From positions 1-5,474 of the forward strand of contig MHEF01000118.1 in the NCBI GenBank assembly GCA_001805125.1: a stretch of DNA of 5,474 nucleotides, in the 5' to 3' direction. The position numbers and the translations under genes are program-made. This stretch comes from Nitrospirae bacterium RBG_13_39_12. Its GTDB lineage: Bacteria > Nitrospirota > Thermodesulfovibrionia > Thermodesulfovibrionales > SM23-35. The notes below the pieces were generated by a model. The model saw only the letters and a list, made by a program, of their open reading frames with translations. It was not told the DNA's origin and ran no database searches. How positions within the stretch are numbered: position 1 is the stretch's first letter; every line of letters begins with the position of its first letter. Positions 1-5,474 of the stretch are shown here, piece after piece.

Positions 1-23
1 TTAATATTCTGAAAAAGCATCAT
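1..23 (-). CDS. possible start of next operon gene, truncated by window edge
   Basis: Directly after the helicase stop the minus strand reads TAG TAG ATG ATG, and the frame from the first ATG (23-21) stays open to the window edge, giving MMLFQNI and then an incomplete codon. The ATG follows the helicase stop with only one extra stop codon between, which is typical of translationally coupled operon genes. No good Shine-Dalgarno sequence precedes it, so coupling to helicase termination would be needed. Seven codons are too few to assign a family. SNF2 helicases of this type are often followed by small DUF4391-like proteins and DNA methyltransferases, but nothing here proves that. Confidence 0.35.
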
Positions 24-26
24 CTA

Positions 27-2891
27 CTATACAACTTGCCAGCGTATAGTGAAAAGGTCTTTTACTGACATTTGCTGTTGCATTCTTTGTTCAAGTTTAT
101 CAATCAATGTGTCACGTTTTTCCATTATTTCATCCTCGATTTCAAAAATCTTCTGCCTCTGTTTCCGTTTTTTCTTTTCAAGCTCGGTTATTCTCTTCTG
201 AATTTGATGCTGTTCATCCATAGTTGGCGCAAGACGCGCTTGACGAGTTAATGCCTTTATTTGCTCTTTGGTATCTTTAAGCTCTTTCTCGGCAGCCAGT
301 ACCATGTCCTCTGCCCATTTTTCCAATCGCTCACGGCCTTCATTGAAATGCCGGTTGTTCGTTTCAAGCGATTTGCTGATTGTTGCTCTCTGAAAACGCT
401 CCGCCTCTTTGCCGAGACGCTCTTTTATATCAGAAGGCATACTATTTAAATCAGATATCGTTGCAGAACAATTGAAAAGCTTTTCACAGGCTTCCTGATC
501 AAGTGAATTACCTTTATCATTAAACCCTGAAAAGAGAAGATATTCCTCGTTTTCAAATGATTCGATAGCCATATACCGAAGAGTGAGCCAGCCGGATTGT
601 CCTTTGAGTTTATCAATAACTGATATTCTGACCGGATAATTAGAAATATCAAAAGTAACATGCGCAAGCGGAGTAGGACACACTTTGCCATTATTAACAA
701 CATATTCACCAAGTGGATGAGATAAGCGATATAGAAACTCACCGCTGACGTTTTCCTGCTTTTTTGAAATCATGTGATAAGTCCCTGACTTTATAGAATC
801 CGATGGAGGACTTAATAGTTTGAAAGTTAATGCTGTGTCATCAAATTCAGCATTGTTATGAAGAACAAACCTTGTAAGTATCCAGAACATCCTGCCTATT
901 TTATCAAGCTGCTCCCGTGTGTCTGCCAGGTTAACTTTTAAACGTGCATGTACATCCTCGTCAAAGTGTTCAAGTAGAAGCCGCCGTGTGTCTTCTATTT
1001 TGCTCTGAATCTTTTCTTCGAGTTCTTTTTGGAGCTGCTGAAAAGCCTGCTCAATTTCTTCAGATGTCCGGCATTGCTGGTAAATATCAAGAATCCTCCG
1101 CTCAAAATCTACACCGGATTCAATGGTTCCCAAAACTTCATCAGATACGCCAAATACTCCTGAAAATAAATTGAACTTTTCGCTCAAAAGCTCATATACA
1201 CGCCTGTCCGCATCATTTCTCTGATTGAGAAAGTTTATTACTACTACATCATATTTCTGTCCATAACGATGGCAACGTCCTATGCGTTGTTCAATCCTCT
1301 GCGGATTCCACGGAAGATCAAAATTAATGACCAAGGAGCAGAACTGAAGATTAATTCCCTCAGCAGCAGCTTCAGTCGCAATCATGATGCTGGCATTGTC
1401 TCGAAAATGCTCGATGATAGCCGTACGGATATCCACAGGCCGGGACCCCGTGACTCTGCCGCTTTCAGCATTAAGTGCCACCCATTTATTGTAAATTTTA
1501 GTTGCATCAGGTTCGGTGTTGGTTCCGTTGAAAGTAACAACCTGTCCGGCATATCCGTTTGTCTCAAGAAAGTCCTTCAGGAATTGTTGCGTCCTGCGAG
1601 ACTCAGTAAAAATAATCACTTTCTTTACCGCACCGATATCGGCCATTTTTTCGAAACCGATCTCTAAGGCTTTCAGCAATGCCCGTGTCTTAGTGTCAAT
1701 CCCTATACTTCGTGCCCATTGTACGTAACGGTCAAGTTCTTCTATCTCCTTATTTAAACGATTGCGGTCGATAATAGGAAGTTCATTGACTTGGGGTTGT
1801 TCTGTCTCTTCGCTATTGAGAATTTCCTCAAGAAATTCGTCTTCTATTTCTTGTTCCTGAGTGATTTGCTCTACAATGTCACGAGGCGTGGAAAGATTAT
1901 CACGTACAGCTATCAGACGGTCCCGCATGGTCTCAAGGGTTCCTGCAACGGCCTGTGACGATGAAGCAAGAAGCTTTCGTACAATAAGTGTTATCAAATG
2001 GCGTTGCTTTTGAGGGAGGGCATAAGTTTCTTCTCTCTGAAGAAAAGTAGAAACAGCCTCATATAGTTTGTGTTCCTGGTCAGTGGGATTAAAAGGGCGT
2101 GTTATTAATTTGCGTTCGGTGAACTGTATATATTCAACGACTTGGTGTCTGAGTGTCCGAGTACAAAAAGAGCGAAGCCGATTTCTAAGATCATCAAGGT
2201 CACCGCCAACATTGGTATATTGAGTACGAAATGATGGAAGGTCTCCAAAAATACGACCATCAATAATAGTTGATAACCCGTAAAGTTCAAGAAGGGAGTT
2301 CTGAAGAGGGGTAGCAGTTAAGAGTATTTTACGTCTGCCTTCCAGCGCCCATTTGATATTTTGCCCCAACTTGTTGCTTTCCCTATAAGCATTACGCAAT
2401 TTATGCGCTTCATCTATTACTACCATATCCCAAGGAATAGCCAGTATGTTTCCCGACTGGCTACTGGCAAAATGCATAGATGTTATTACAATAGCAGCAG
2501 CATCAAATGGGTTTACGATTCCTGATTCTTTTGTTTCCCGATATTTTTTTGCATCGATAATTATGACTGGAAGAGTGAACTTTTCTTTTAGCTCAAGTTC
2601 CCATTGTTTACGAAGTGAGGCAGGACAGATAACTAACAACTTGCGACGACTTTCTGCCCAGTATTGACACAAAACCAGTCCCGCCTCGATAGTTTTACCC
2701 AGACCAACCTCATCTGCCAGCAACACACCTTGAGAAACAGGTGATCTAATAGCAAAAAGTGCAGCCTCTATTTGATGTGGATTTAAATCAACACATGCGT
2801 CAAAGAGGGATCTTGACAAGCGTTCAACACCAGATACACTCCGGCGAGTGATTTCATGAGCAAAATATACTGCATGATAGGGAGTGGACAA
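27..2891 (-). CDS. SNF2/RapA-like superfamily 2 DNA helicase/translocase, 954 aa
   Basis: Predicted cytoplasmic ATP-dependent DNA translocase of the SNF2/HepA class. All SF2 motifs are visible: NPHQ (37-40), Walker A ADEVGLGKTIEAG (59-71), Ia CPASLRKQW (89-97), DEAH box (160-163), LTATP (191-195), motif IV KKVIIFTESR (423-432), motif V ATEAAAEGINLQF (505-517) and motif VI QRIGRCHRYGQ (535-545). An acidic Glu-rich insertion (about 340-370) separates the two RecA lobes. A charged, coiled-coil-prone tail spans about 840-940 and no nuclease motif is seen. The start is TTG: no in-frame ATG lies near the N-terminus, an upstream in-frame TGA bounds the frame, and TPYHAVYFAHE fits the family's usual N-terminus. 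Such helicases are known from restriction- and defence-type operons beside methyltransferases. That role is inferred here, because the partners would lie left of the window. It does not look like a Lhr-type or type I HsdR subunit. Confidence 0.95.
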   Translation of the reverse strand: MSTPYHAVYFAHEITRRSVSGVERLSRSLFDACVDLNPHQIEAALFAIRSPVSQGVLLADEVGLGKTIEAGLVLCQYWAESRRKLLVICPASLRKQWELELKEKFTLPVIIIDAKKYRETKESGIVNPFDAAAIVITSMHFASSQSGNILAIPWDMVVIDEAHKLRNAYRESNKLGQNIKWALEGRRKILLTATPLQNSLLELYGLSTIIDGRIFGDLPSFRTQYTNVGGDLDDLRNRLRSFCTRTLRHQVVEYIQFTERKLITRPFNPTDQEHKLYEAVSTFLQREETYALPQKQRHLITLIVRKLLASSSQAVAGTLETMRDRLIAVRDNLSTPRDIVEQITQEQEIEDEFLEEILNSEETEQPQVNELPIIDRNRLNKEIEELDRYVQWARSIGIDTKTRALLKALEIGFEKMADIGAVKKVIIFTESRRTQQFLKDFLETNGYAGQVVTFNGTNTEPDATKIYNKWVALNAESGRVTGSRPVDIRTAIIEHFRDNASIMIATEAAAEGINLQFCSLVINFDLPWNPQRIEQRIGRCHRYGQKYDVVVINFLNQRNDADRRVYELLSEKFNLFSGVFGVSDEVLGTIESGVDFERRILDIYQQCRTSEEIEQAFQQLQKELEEKIQSKIEDTRRLLLEHFDEDVHARLKVNLADTREQLDKIGRMFWILTRFVLHNNAEFDDTALTFKLLSPPSDSIKSGTYHMISKKQENVSGEFLYRLSHPLGEYVVNNGKVCPTPLAHVTFDISNYPVRISVIDKLKGQSGWLTLRYMAIESFENEEYLLFSGFNDKGNSLDQEACEKLFNCSATISDLNSMPSDIKERLGKEAERFQRATISKSLETNNRHFNEGRERLEKWAEDMVLAAEKELKDTKEQIKALTRQARLAPTMDEQHQIQKRITELEKKKRKQRQKIFEIEDEIMEKRDTLIDKLEQRMQQQMSVKDLFTIRWQVV

Positions 2892-2910
2892 TTTAGATAT
2901 TAGACCTCTA

Positions 2911-2940
2911 TATCAATAAAAAAACATACAAGCCTGACAA
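2911..2940 (-). promoter_or_regulatory. weak promoter candidate for the helicase gene
   Basis: On the minus strand TTGTCA (2940-2935) matches five of six bases of a sigma-70 -35 box. It is followed after 18 bases by TTGATA (2916-2911), a poor -10 match. Transcription would begin close to the TTG start, leaving a very short leader. The purine patch AGAGGT lies about 13 bases before the TTG, rather far for a Shine-Dalgarno sequence. In DNA this AT-rich such matches arise easily by chance. Confidence 0.2.
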
Positions 2941-2979
2941 TTCTGTACTCAACCTCTTCTAAGGCTCGATTATGTCTTA

Positions 2980-3066
2980 TCAACTTACATATTTGTACCA
3001 GTATTCCTCAATAATTTCAAGCAACTGACCCCGCGGAGTAGCAGGTGAAAGAAATAATAGTGTTTC
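2980..3066 (-). pseudogene. possible C-terminal remnant of a lost minus-strand gene
   Basis: The minus strand encodes 28 open codons ending in TGA that read like real protein: after ETLLFLSPAT comes PRGQLLEIIEEYWYKYVS. It contains a plausible amphipathic helix with aromatic residues, unlike the low-complexity Lys/Asn/Ile peptides produced by AT-rich noncoding DNA. There is no start codon, and the same frame is interrupted upstream by TGA (3069-3067). It lies about 90 bases upstream of the helicase on the same strand, so it could be the tail of a former upstream operon partner. I do not recognise the family, and chance remains possible. Confidence 0.28.
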
Positions 3067-3206
3067 TCAATTGTTAAAGATGCTATTATTTTTATAGCCT
3101 AATATTTGATCCTCAATAATCAATATTTAAAAAATGATCCAAATCGGAACTTGCTCATGGACAGAAAAAACCCTTATACAAAGCGGTGAGTTCTATCCAA
3201 AGAGCA

Positions 3207-3211
3207 TTAAG
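3207..3211 (+). repeat. target-site duplication TTAAG, left copy
   Basis: TTAAG lies immediately left of the element and spans the end of codon 25 and codon 26 of the DUF72 gene. It is identical to the five bases right of the element. One copy belongs to the original gene, as shown by restoration of the reading frame when the element and one copy are removed. Confidence 0.85.
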
Positions 3212-3247
3212 TGTTGGTAATAATCAAATTGAAGCCAGAAATAACAA
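3212..3247 (+). repeat. left terminal inverted repeat
   Basis: This 36-base end begins TGTTGGTAATAAT and ends AGAAATAACAA. Aligned to the reverse complement of the right end it matches at 29 of 36 positions without gaps. The conserved blocks are TGTT, AATAAT, AATT, AGCCA and AAATAACAA, and they are probably the transposase-binding and cleavage sequences. Similarity stops after AACAA. Confidence 0.87.
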
Positions 3248-3505
3248 CAGTGGCTTGATGGAGAAGCTCATAAATCCCGAAAATGAACATACTCCACTAA
3301 CCAATCTAAGATCATATCTGATTGCTTTCTTCATACTACTGAACTCTCGTAACACCGCATCATTACGGCCTTGTTCCCGGTTACTCGATAAGCTGTCTCC
3401 TCAGTTATTTGCTAATTCTTACATTAAGACTGTAAAAATCTCAAGAAAAAAGAGTACTGTTAACAGAAGACCTCAAAAAATGGTAAAAATGATAGTATGC
3501 AAGCA

Positions 3506-3541
3506 TTGTTATTTTTGGCTCTAATTCCATTATTGCTAACA
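3506..3541 (-). repeat. right terminal inverted repeat
   Basis: Read on the minus strand from 3541 it begins TGTTAGCAATAAT and ends AAAAATAACAA, pairing with the left end at 29 of 36 positions. Most of the seven differences are transitions. The divergence between the ends, despite an identical target duplication, suggests the two ends were already different before this insertion. Confidence 0.87.
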
Positions 3542-3546
3542 TTAAG
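3542..3546 (+). repeat. target-site duplication TTAAG, right copy
   Basis: TTAAG directly follows the terminal AACA of the element and precedes ACA GCC GAG, where the DUF72 reading frame resumes. It is identical to the left copy. The duplication can also be read as six bases (ATTAAG) because the last base of the element is A. Confidence 0.85.
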
Positions 3547-4366
3547 ACAGCCGAGGGCAGACTCAGACATTATGCAGGCTATTTTGATACCGTAGAAGTA
3601 GACTCTACCTACTATGCTATCCCTGACAAGAGAAATACTTATCTTTGGGTTGAAAGAACTCCCGAAAATTTTGTCTTCCACATCAAGGTCTATAGCGCAT
3701 TAACAGGTCATGGGGTAGACCCAAAAACCTTACCAAAGGATATTTTCAATCTACTGCCAGACAAAGATAAAACTGAGAAATATGTTTACGTAAAAGAGTC
3801 ATTTCTTCTCAAAGCCATAGCAGAAAGTTTTAGGGAAGCTCTCATGCCTCTTATTAAATCTCACAAACTCGGTATACTCGTATATCAATTCCCACCTTGG
3901 TTTCAGTATAGGACAAGGAACCTTGACTATATGCTCACCTGTAAAAAACTCATGCAAGGTCTACCAGTAGCAGTTGAGTTCAGACACGGTAGCTGGCTTG
4001 AATCTGACATATTGGATTCTGTCCTTCATTTCTTCAGGAAACACCAGTTGACTTATATAACAGCAGATGAACCTCAGTATGGCAATCTTGCAACAGTTCC
4101 TTTTTTTCCTGATGCAACTACCGACATAGCCTATTTCAGGTTTCACGGAAGGAATAAAGAGAACTGGCTGAAGAAGGGTATCGAAACCTCATTAAGATAT
4201 GCCTATCTTTACTCTGATGATGAATTGAAAGAATTTATCCCTTCCATTCAGAGAGTTAACAAGAGGGCGAAGGTAACATTTGCTATGTTCAATAACTGTC
4301 ATGTGGGTTTTGCTATGAAAGATGCACTCAGGTTGAAAGAGCTATTAGCAACCCAAAATAGCATTT

Positions 4367-4372
4367 AAAGGA
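4367..4372 (+). promoter_or_regulatory. ribosome binding site overlapping the DUF72 stop
   Basis: AAAGGA lies six bases before the ATG at 4379 and shares two bases with the TAA that ends the DUF72 frame. The position supports the ATG as the true start and suggests the hypothetical gene was translated in step with the DUF72 gene on one transcript. Confidence 0.6.
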
Positions 4373-4378
4373 TTAGAA

Positions 4379-5026
4379 ATGGGGCGCAAAGTCAAGCAAG
4401 TATTTGGGCAAACATTTTATTCAAAGCCAATAAATAAATTAGCTGCATTGGGTGTTTCATATAATATACCATCATATCTCAGCGAGCAAACTGCAAATGA
4501 AGAGGTGCGTTTAAGAGTCTATTCTCGGCTCAATTCTCTGTTTGATTCTCTTGACCAAGTTATATATTCTTCAACTCCCCCGTTAATGCAATGTTCAGAC
4601 AAGATTGCGAAGCGACTAAGAAAAACTTTGAAGGCAAAAATAAGAAAAGAGATAGGTAAAAAACCAGAGACAGTGAAAAAGTCCATTTGTAAACAAACCA
4701 TAGATATTAAAGCGAGAGAATTATTTCAGGTGAAATTACAAAAAAAAAGAGAGAATCTTCAAGCTGAAATAGATTCGAGAAGAATACGAAATTGTGACAG
4801 AATAATGAATATTATTTTTGACTCCATAAGAAATGATTCTGCTGACGTCTCCAAATTTGTATTCAATGCTTTTGTTAACAGATGTGAGTTTGAGTTCAAT
4901 AGAAGGAAGTTGACTGCTGATTTGTCTGCTTTAATAGAAAAAATTGTTAATTCGGTTGAGAAAGACAACAAAATAGACCTATATAGAGAAAACTTAATAA
5001 GATTACAGAAACTAATGCACAGATAG
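4379..5026 (+). CDS. hypothetical Lys/Arg-rich protein, 215 aa
   Basis: I do not recognise the family. The protein starts MGRKVKQVFGQTFY, with a well-placed AAAGGA ribosome binding site, and runs to TAG without interruption. It appears soluble: there is no signal peptide or membrane segment. The middle (about 75-140) is strongly basic and probably helical, with runs such as KRLRKTLKAKIRKEIGKK and KLQKKREN. The rest is also helix-like, so a coiled-coil or nucleic-acid-binding role is conceivable but is inference only. The gene follows the DUF72 stop by ten bases, and probably formed an operon with it. Its base composition is more AT-rich than the helicase gene (20/60 G+C in a sampled line), consistent with transferred accessory DNA. 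Nine consecutive A bases (4740-4748) inside the gene could slip. The element upstream may now limit its transcription. Confidence 0.7.
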   Translation: MGRKVKQVFGQTFYSKPINKLAALGVSYNIPSYLSEQTANEEVRLRVYSRLNSLFDSLDQVIYSSTPPLMQCSDKIAKRLRKTLKAKIRKEIGKKPETVKKSICKQTIDIKARELFQVKLQKKRENLQAEIDSRRIRNCDRIMNIIFDSIRNDSADVSKFVFNAFVNRCEFEFNRRKLTADLSALIEKIVNSVEKDNKIDLYRENLIRLQKLMHR

Positions 5027-5059
5027 ATAGCACGATATTTTCTGACTCTATAAGTCATA

Positions 5060-5160
5060 ATGAAGAATTTAGAGGCTGAGAGGCAAGAACTATGAAATTT
5101 GGTTTATGGCAGGCTAATCCTCAACTTCCGTAGGAGTTTAGGAAGTTAATAAGGTACTAA
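5060..5160 (+). pseudogene. degraded C-terminal fragment of a thermonuclease-family protein, copy 1
   Basis: From 5101 the frame reads GLWQANPQLP, then TAG where copy 2 has Trp, then EFRKLIRY and TAA. This matches GLWKERNPQPPWEFRK of the neighbouring fragment, including 17 of 18 bases between 5128-5145 and 5341-5358. Just before, a different frame (5069-5092) reads LEAERQEL, resembling the Ala-Glu-Arg helix that precedes GLW in SNase-fold proteins, so a frameshift near 5093 is also likely. Only the last 25 or so residues of a former gene remain, with at least one nonsense change. The ATG at 5060 opens only an 11-residue frame and is unlikely to be used. Confidence 0.6.
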
Positions 5161-5376
5161 AATATATACATAATAGTCTATCTTGATGGCAGGGACATAA
5201 ATCTTGAAATGGTGAGAGGTGGATGGGCATGGGCGTACAGGGAGTACCTTGACAGACCCTATGCCTCAGCGTATATAGATGCAGAAAAGAAAGCGAGGGA
5301 TAAGCAGGCAGGGTTGTGGAAAGAGCGTAACCCGCAACCTCCGTGGGAGTTTAGGAAGCAGATGAGGATAAGATAA
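5161..5376 (+). pseudogene. C-terminal fragment of thermonuclease-family (SNase-like) protein, copy 2
   Basis: Directly after the stop of copy 1, and in the same frame, the sequence reads VYLDGRDINLEMVRGGWAWA, then YREYLDRP, then an AEKKARDKQAGLWKE helix and NPQPPWEFRKQMRIR before TAA. DG..(V/I)N..MVR.G.AW and A...GLW are standard in the C-terminal half of bacterial staphylococcal-nuclease homologues, and the PPWEFRK tail is common in the secreted or lipoprotein thermonuclease family. The N-terminal half is absent: the signal peptide and the regions holding the catalytic Arg-Glu-Arg set (R35, E43, R87 in staphylococcal nuclease) are missing. It cannot be an active nuclease. There is no convincing start codon before the conserved part; ATG at 5209 is inside the domain. 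Confidence 0.82.
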
Positions 5377-5474
5377 GCAGAGAAATAGTATGAAGATAGG
5401 GGTGCTACGTATCAGAACTGATTGACCAACAATATCCTACGTGTCACAAGGGAATTATTGAATCGTTAGGTACA
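5377..5474. other. tail region with no recognised feature
   Basis: An ATG at 5390 opens only MKIGVLRIRTD before TGA. In another frame, 5403 to the window end is open and reads CYVSELIDQQYPTCHKGI and on, which could be part of a further gene or relic, but I recognise no family and it lacks a start. No hairpin terminator, tRNA or repeat was seen. Confidence 0.4.

Larger units (their letters stand above)
2892..3133. other. divergent intergenic region between helicase and DUF72 gene
   Basis: This gap of 242 bases separates the start of the minus-strand helicase from the start of the plus-strand DUF72 gene, so promoters for both directions should lie here. For the plus strand, TTGTTA (3071-3076) and TATAGC (3093-3098) with a 16-base spacer are a weak candidate pair. 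The last bases before the DUF72 ATG (TTAAAAA) contain no clear Shine-Dalgarno sequence. No RNA gene, hairpin terminator or operator-like palindrome stands out. Confidence 0.6.
3212..3541. mobile_element. 330-bp MITE-like non-autonomous insertion element
   Basis: Both ends form a 36-bp imperfect inverted repeat starting TGTT and ending AACA, flanked by a perfect 5-bp TTAAG duplication, and the element splits a gene whose frame is otherwise intact. These are the marks of cut-and-paste transposition by a DDE-type transposase supplied in trans. At 330 bp it is too short to encode a full transposase. One internal plus-strand frame is open for 88 codons (3258-3524); its stretch around LIAFFILLNSRNTASLRP could be a shrunken transposase piece, but no catalytic motif is recognised. 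TGT...ACA ends with 5-bp duplications occur in several groups (Tn7/Mu-like, some IS families), so I leave the family unassigned. The left end places a stop codon in frame seven bases into the element. Confidence 0.87.
3134..4368 (+). pseudogene. DUF72 (YecE-family) protein, interrupted by a 330-bp insertion
   Basis: The first 26 codons (MIQIGTCSWTEK to FYPKSIK) run into the inserted element, where TGT TGG TAA stops them. The rest resumes exactly at ACA (3547) and is open to TAA at 4366-4368. Removing 3212-3546 rejoins one frame of 299 residues, a normal length for this TIM-barrel-like family. Family signatures on the rebuilt protein are GTCSW (5-9), VEVDSTYYAIP (42-52), FHIKVYS (70-76), YQFPPWF (139-145), AVEFRHGSW (168-176), YFRFHGR (222-228) and FAMFNN (271-276). 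The biochemical role of DUF72 proteins is not firmly established. The largest internal ATG product starts at 3844 and lacks 125 N-terminal residues including GTCSW, so loss of function is likely. The lack of other stops or frameshifts suggests a recent insertion. Confidence 0.94.

Noticed and set aside
1269..1728. Long plus-strand frames opposite the helicase
   Set aside because: They lie fully within the conserved helicase motifs on the other strand and show no family features of their own, so they are shadows.
27..2891. Assignment of the helicase to DISARM (DrmD) or BREX
   Set aside because: SNF2 helicases occur in many contexts, and no DrmA/B/C, PglZ, BrxC or methyltransferase gene is present in the window, so the label would be a guess.
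2980..3130. Reading through the internal TGA as selenocysteine in the minus-strand remnant
   Set aside because: There is no SECIS-like hairpin, no start codon and no recognised selenoprotein family; upstream residues are low-complexity AT-rich translation.
3186..3524. 112-codon plus-strand frame starting at GTG before the element
   Set aside because: Its start lies inside the DUF72 N-terminal codons in the wrong frame, and the rest is element sequence. It is a chance fusion; only the internal ATG part is discussed.
3212..3541. Element as a Tn7-like or Mu-like end
   Set aside because: TGT...ACA ends and a 5-bp duplication fit, but the ends lack the multiple internal binding-site repeats of such transposons and the whole element is only 330 bp.
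5043..5057. TGACT-CTATA-AGTCA hairpin after the hypothetical gene
   Set aside because: The five-base stem is weak and there is no T tract after it, so it does not qualify as an intrinsic terminator.
4759..5058. 99-codon minus-strand frame opposite the hypothetical gene
   Set aside because: It is rich in Leu, Ile and Ser as expected from antisense of a Lys/Glu/Asn-rich gene, lacks a clear ribosome binding site, and the plus-strand gene has better context.
5390..5425. Short frame MKIGVLRIRTD as a gene start
   Set aside because: It ends after 11 codons, has no ribosome binding site and matches no known leader peptide.

Overview
The window reads as a genome-plasticity or defence-island segment of an AT-rich bacterium. 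A sampled line of the helicase gene is 26/60 G+C, and one of the 215-residue hypothetical gene is 20/60. The DUF72 and nuclease-like sequences resemble those of anaerobic, metal- or nitrogen-cycling groups (Nitrospirota, Desulfobacterota, Brocadiales-like). That is only an impression from protein style and cannot fix the taxon.

Layout. Positions 27-2891 (minus strand) carry one large, intact SNF2/RapA-like superfamily 2 helicase of 954 residues, starting at TTG. Tandem TAG stops are followed at once by ATGATG and an open frame running off the left edge, so a further gene of the same operon probably begins at position 23. Positions 2892-3133 form the divergent intergenic gap. It holds a weak promoter candidate for the helicase and a 28-codon minus-strand stretch that may be the tail of a lost gene.

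Positions 3134-4368 (plus strand) hold a DUF72/YecE-family gene split after codon 26 by a 330-bp element (3212-3541). The element has 36-bp imperfect terminal inverted repeats (29/36 matches), TGTT...AACA ends and a 5-bp TTAAG target duplication. Removing the element plus one TTAAG restores a continuous 299-residue DUF72 protein. The element has no recognisable transposase and behaves like a MITE. Ten bases after the DUF72 stop, a 215-residue Lys/Arg-rich protein of unknown function begins (4379-5026), with its ribosome binding site overlapping the DUF72 stop.

Positions 5060-5376 contain two successive degraded C-terminal pieces of thermonuclease-family (SNase-like) proteins. Both end in the same NPQ-P-(W)EFRK tail, and the second lacks every catalytic residue. 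Nothing convincing is visible from 5377 to the end.

How the parts fit. The helicase is the only clearly functional known protein here, and it most likely acts with leftward genes outside the window, possibly in a restriction or defence-type operon. The plus-strand side is a decayed region: an insertionally inactivated DUF72 gene, an orphan hypothetical gene and nuclease relics. I see no complete new multi-gene system inside the window. The best-supported novelty is the small non-autonomous element with its exact insertion footprint.
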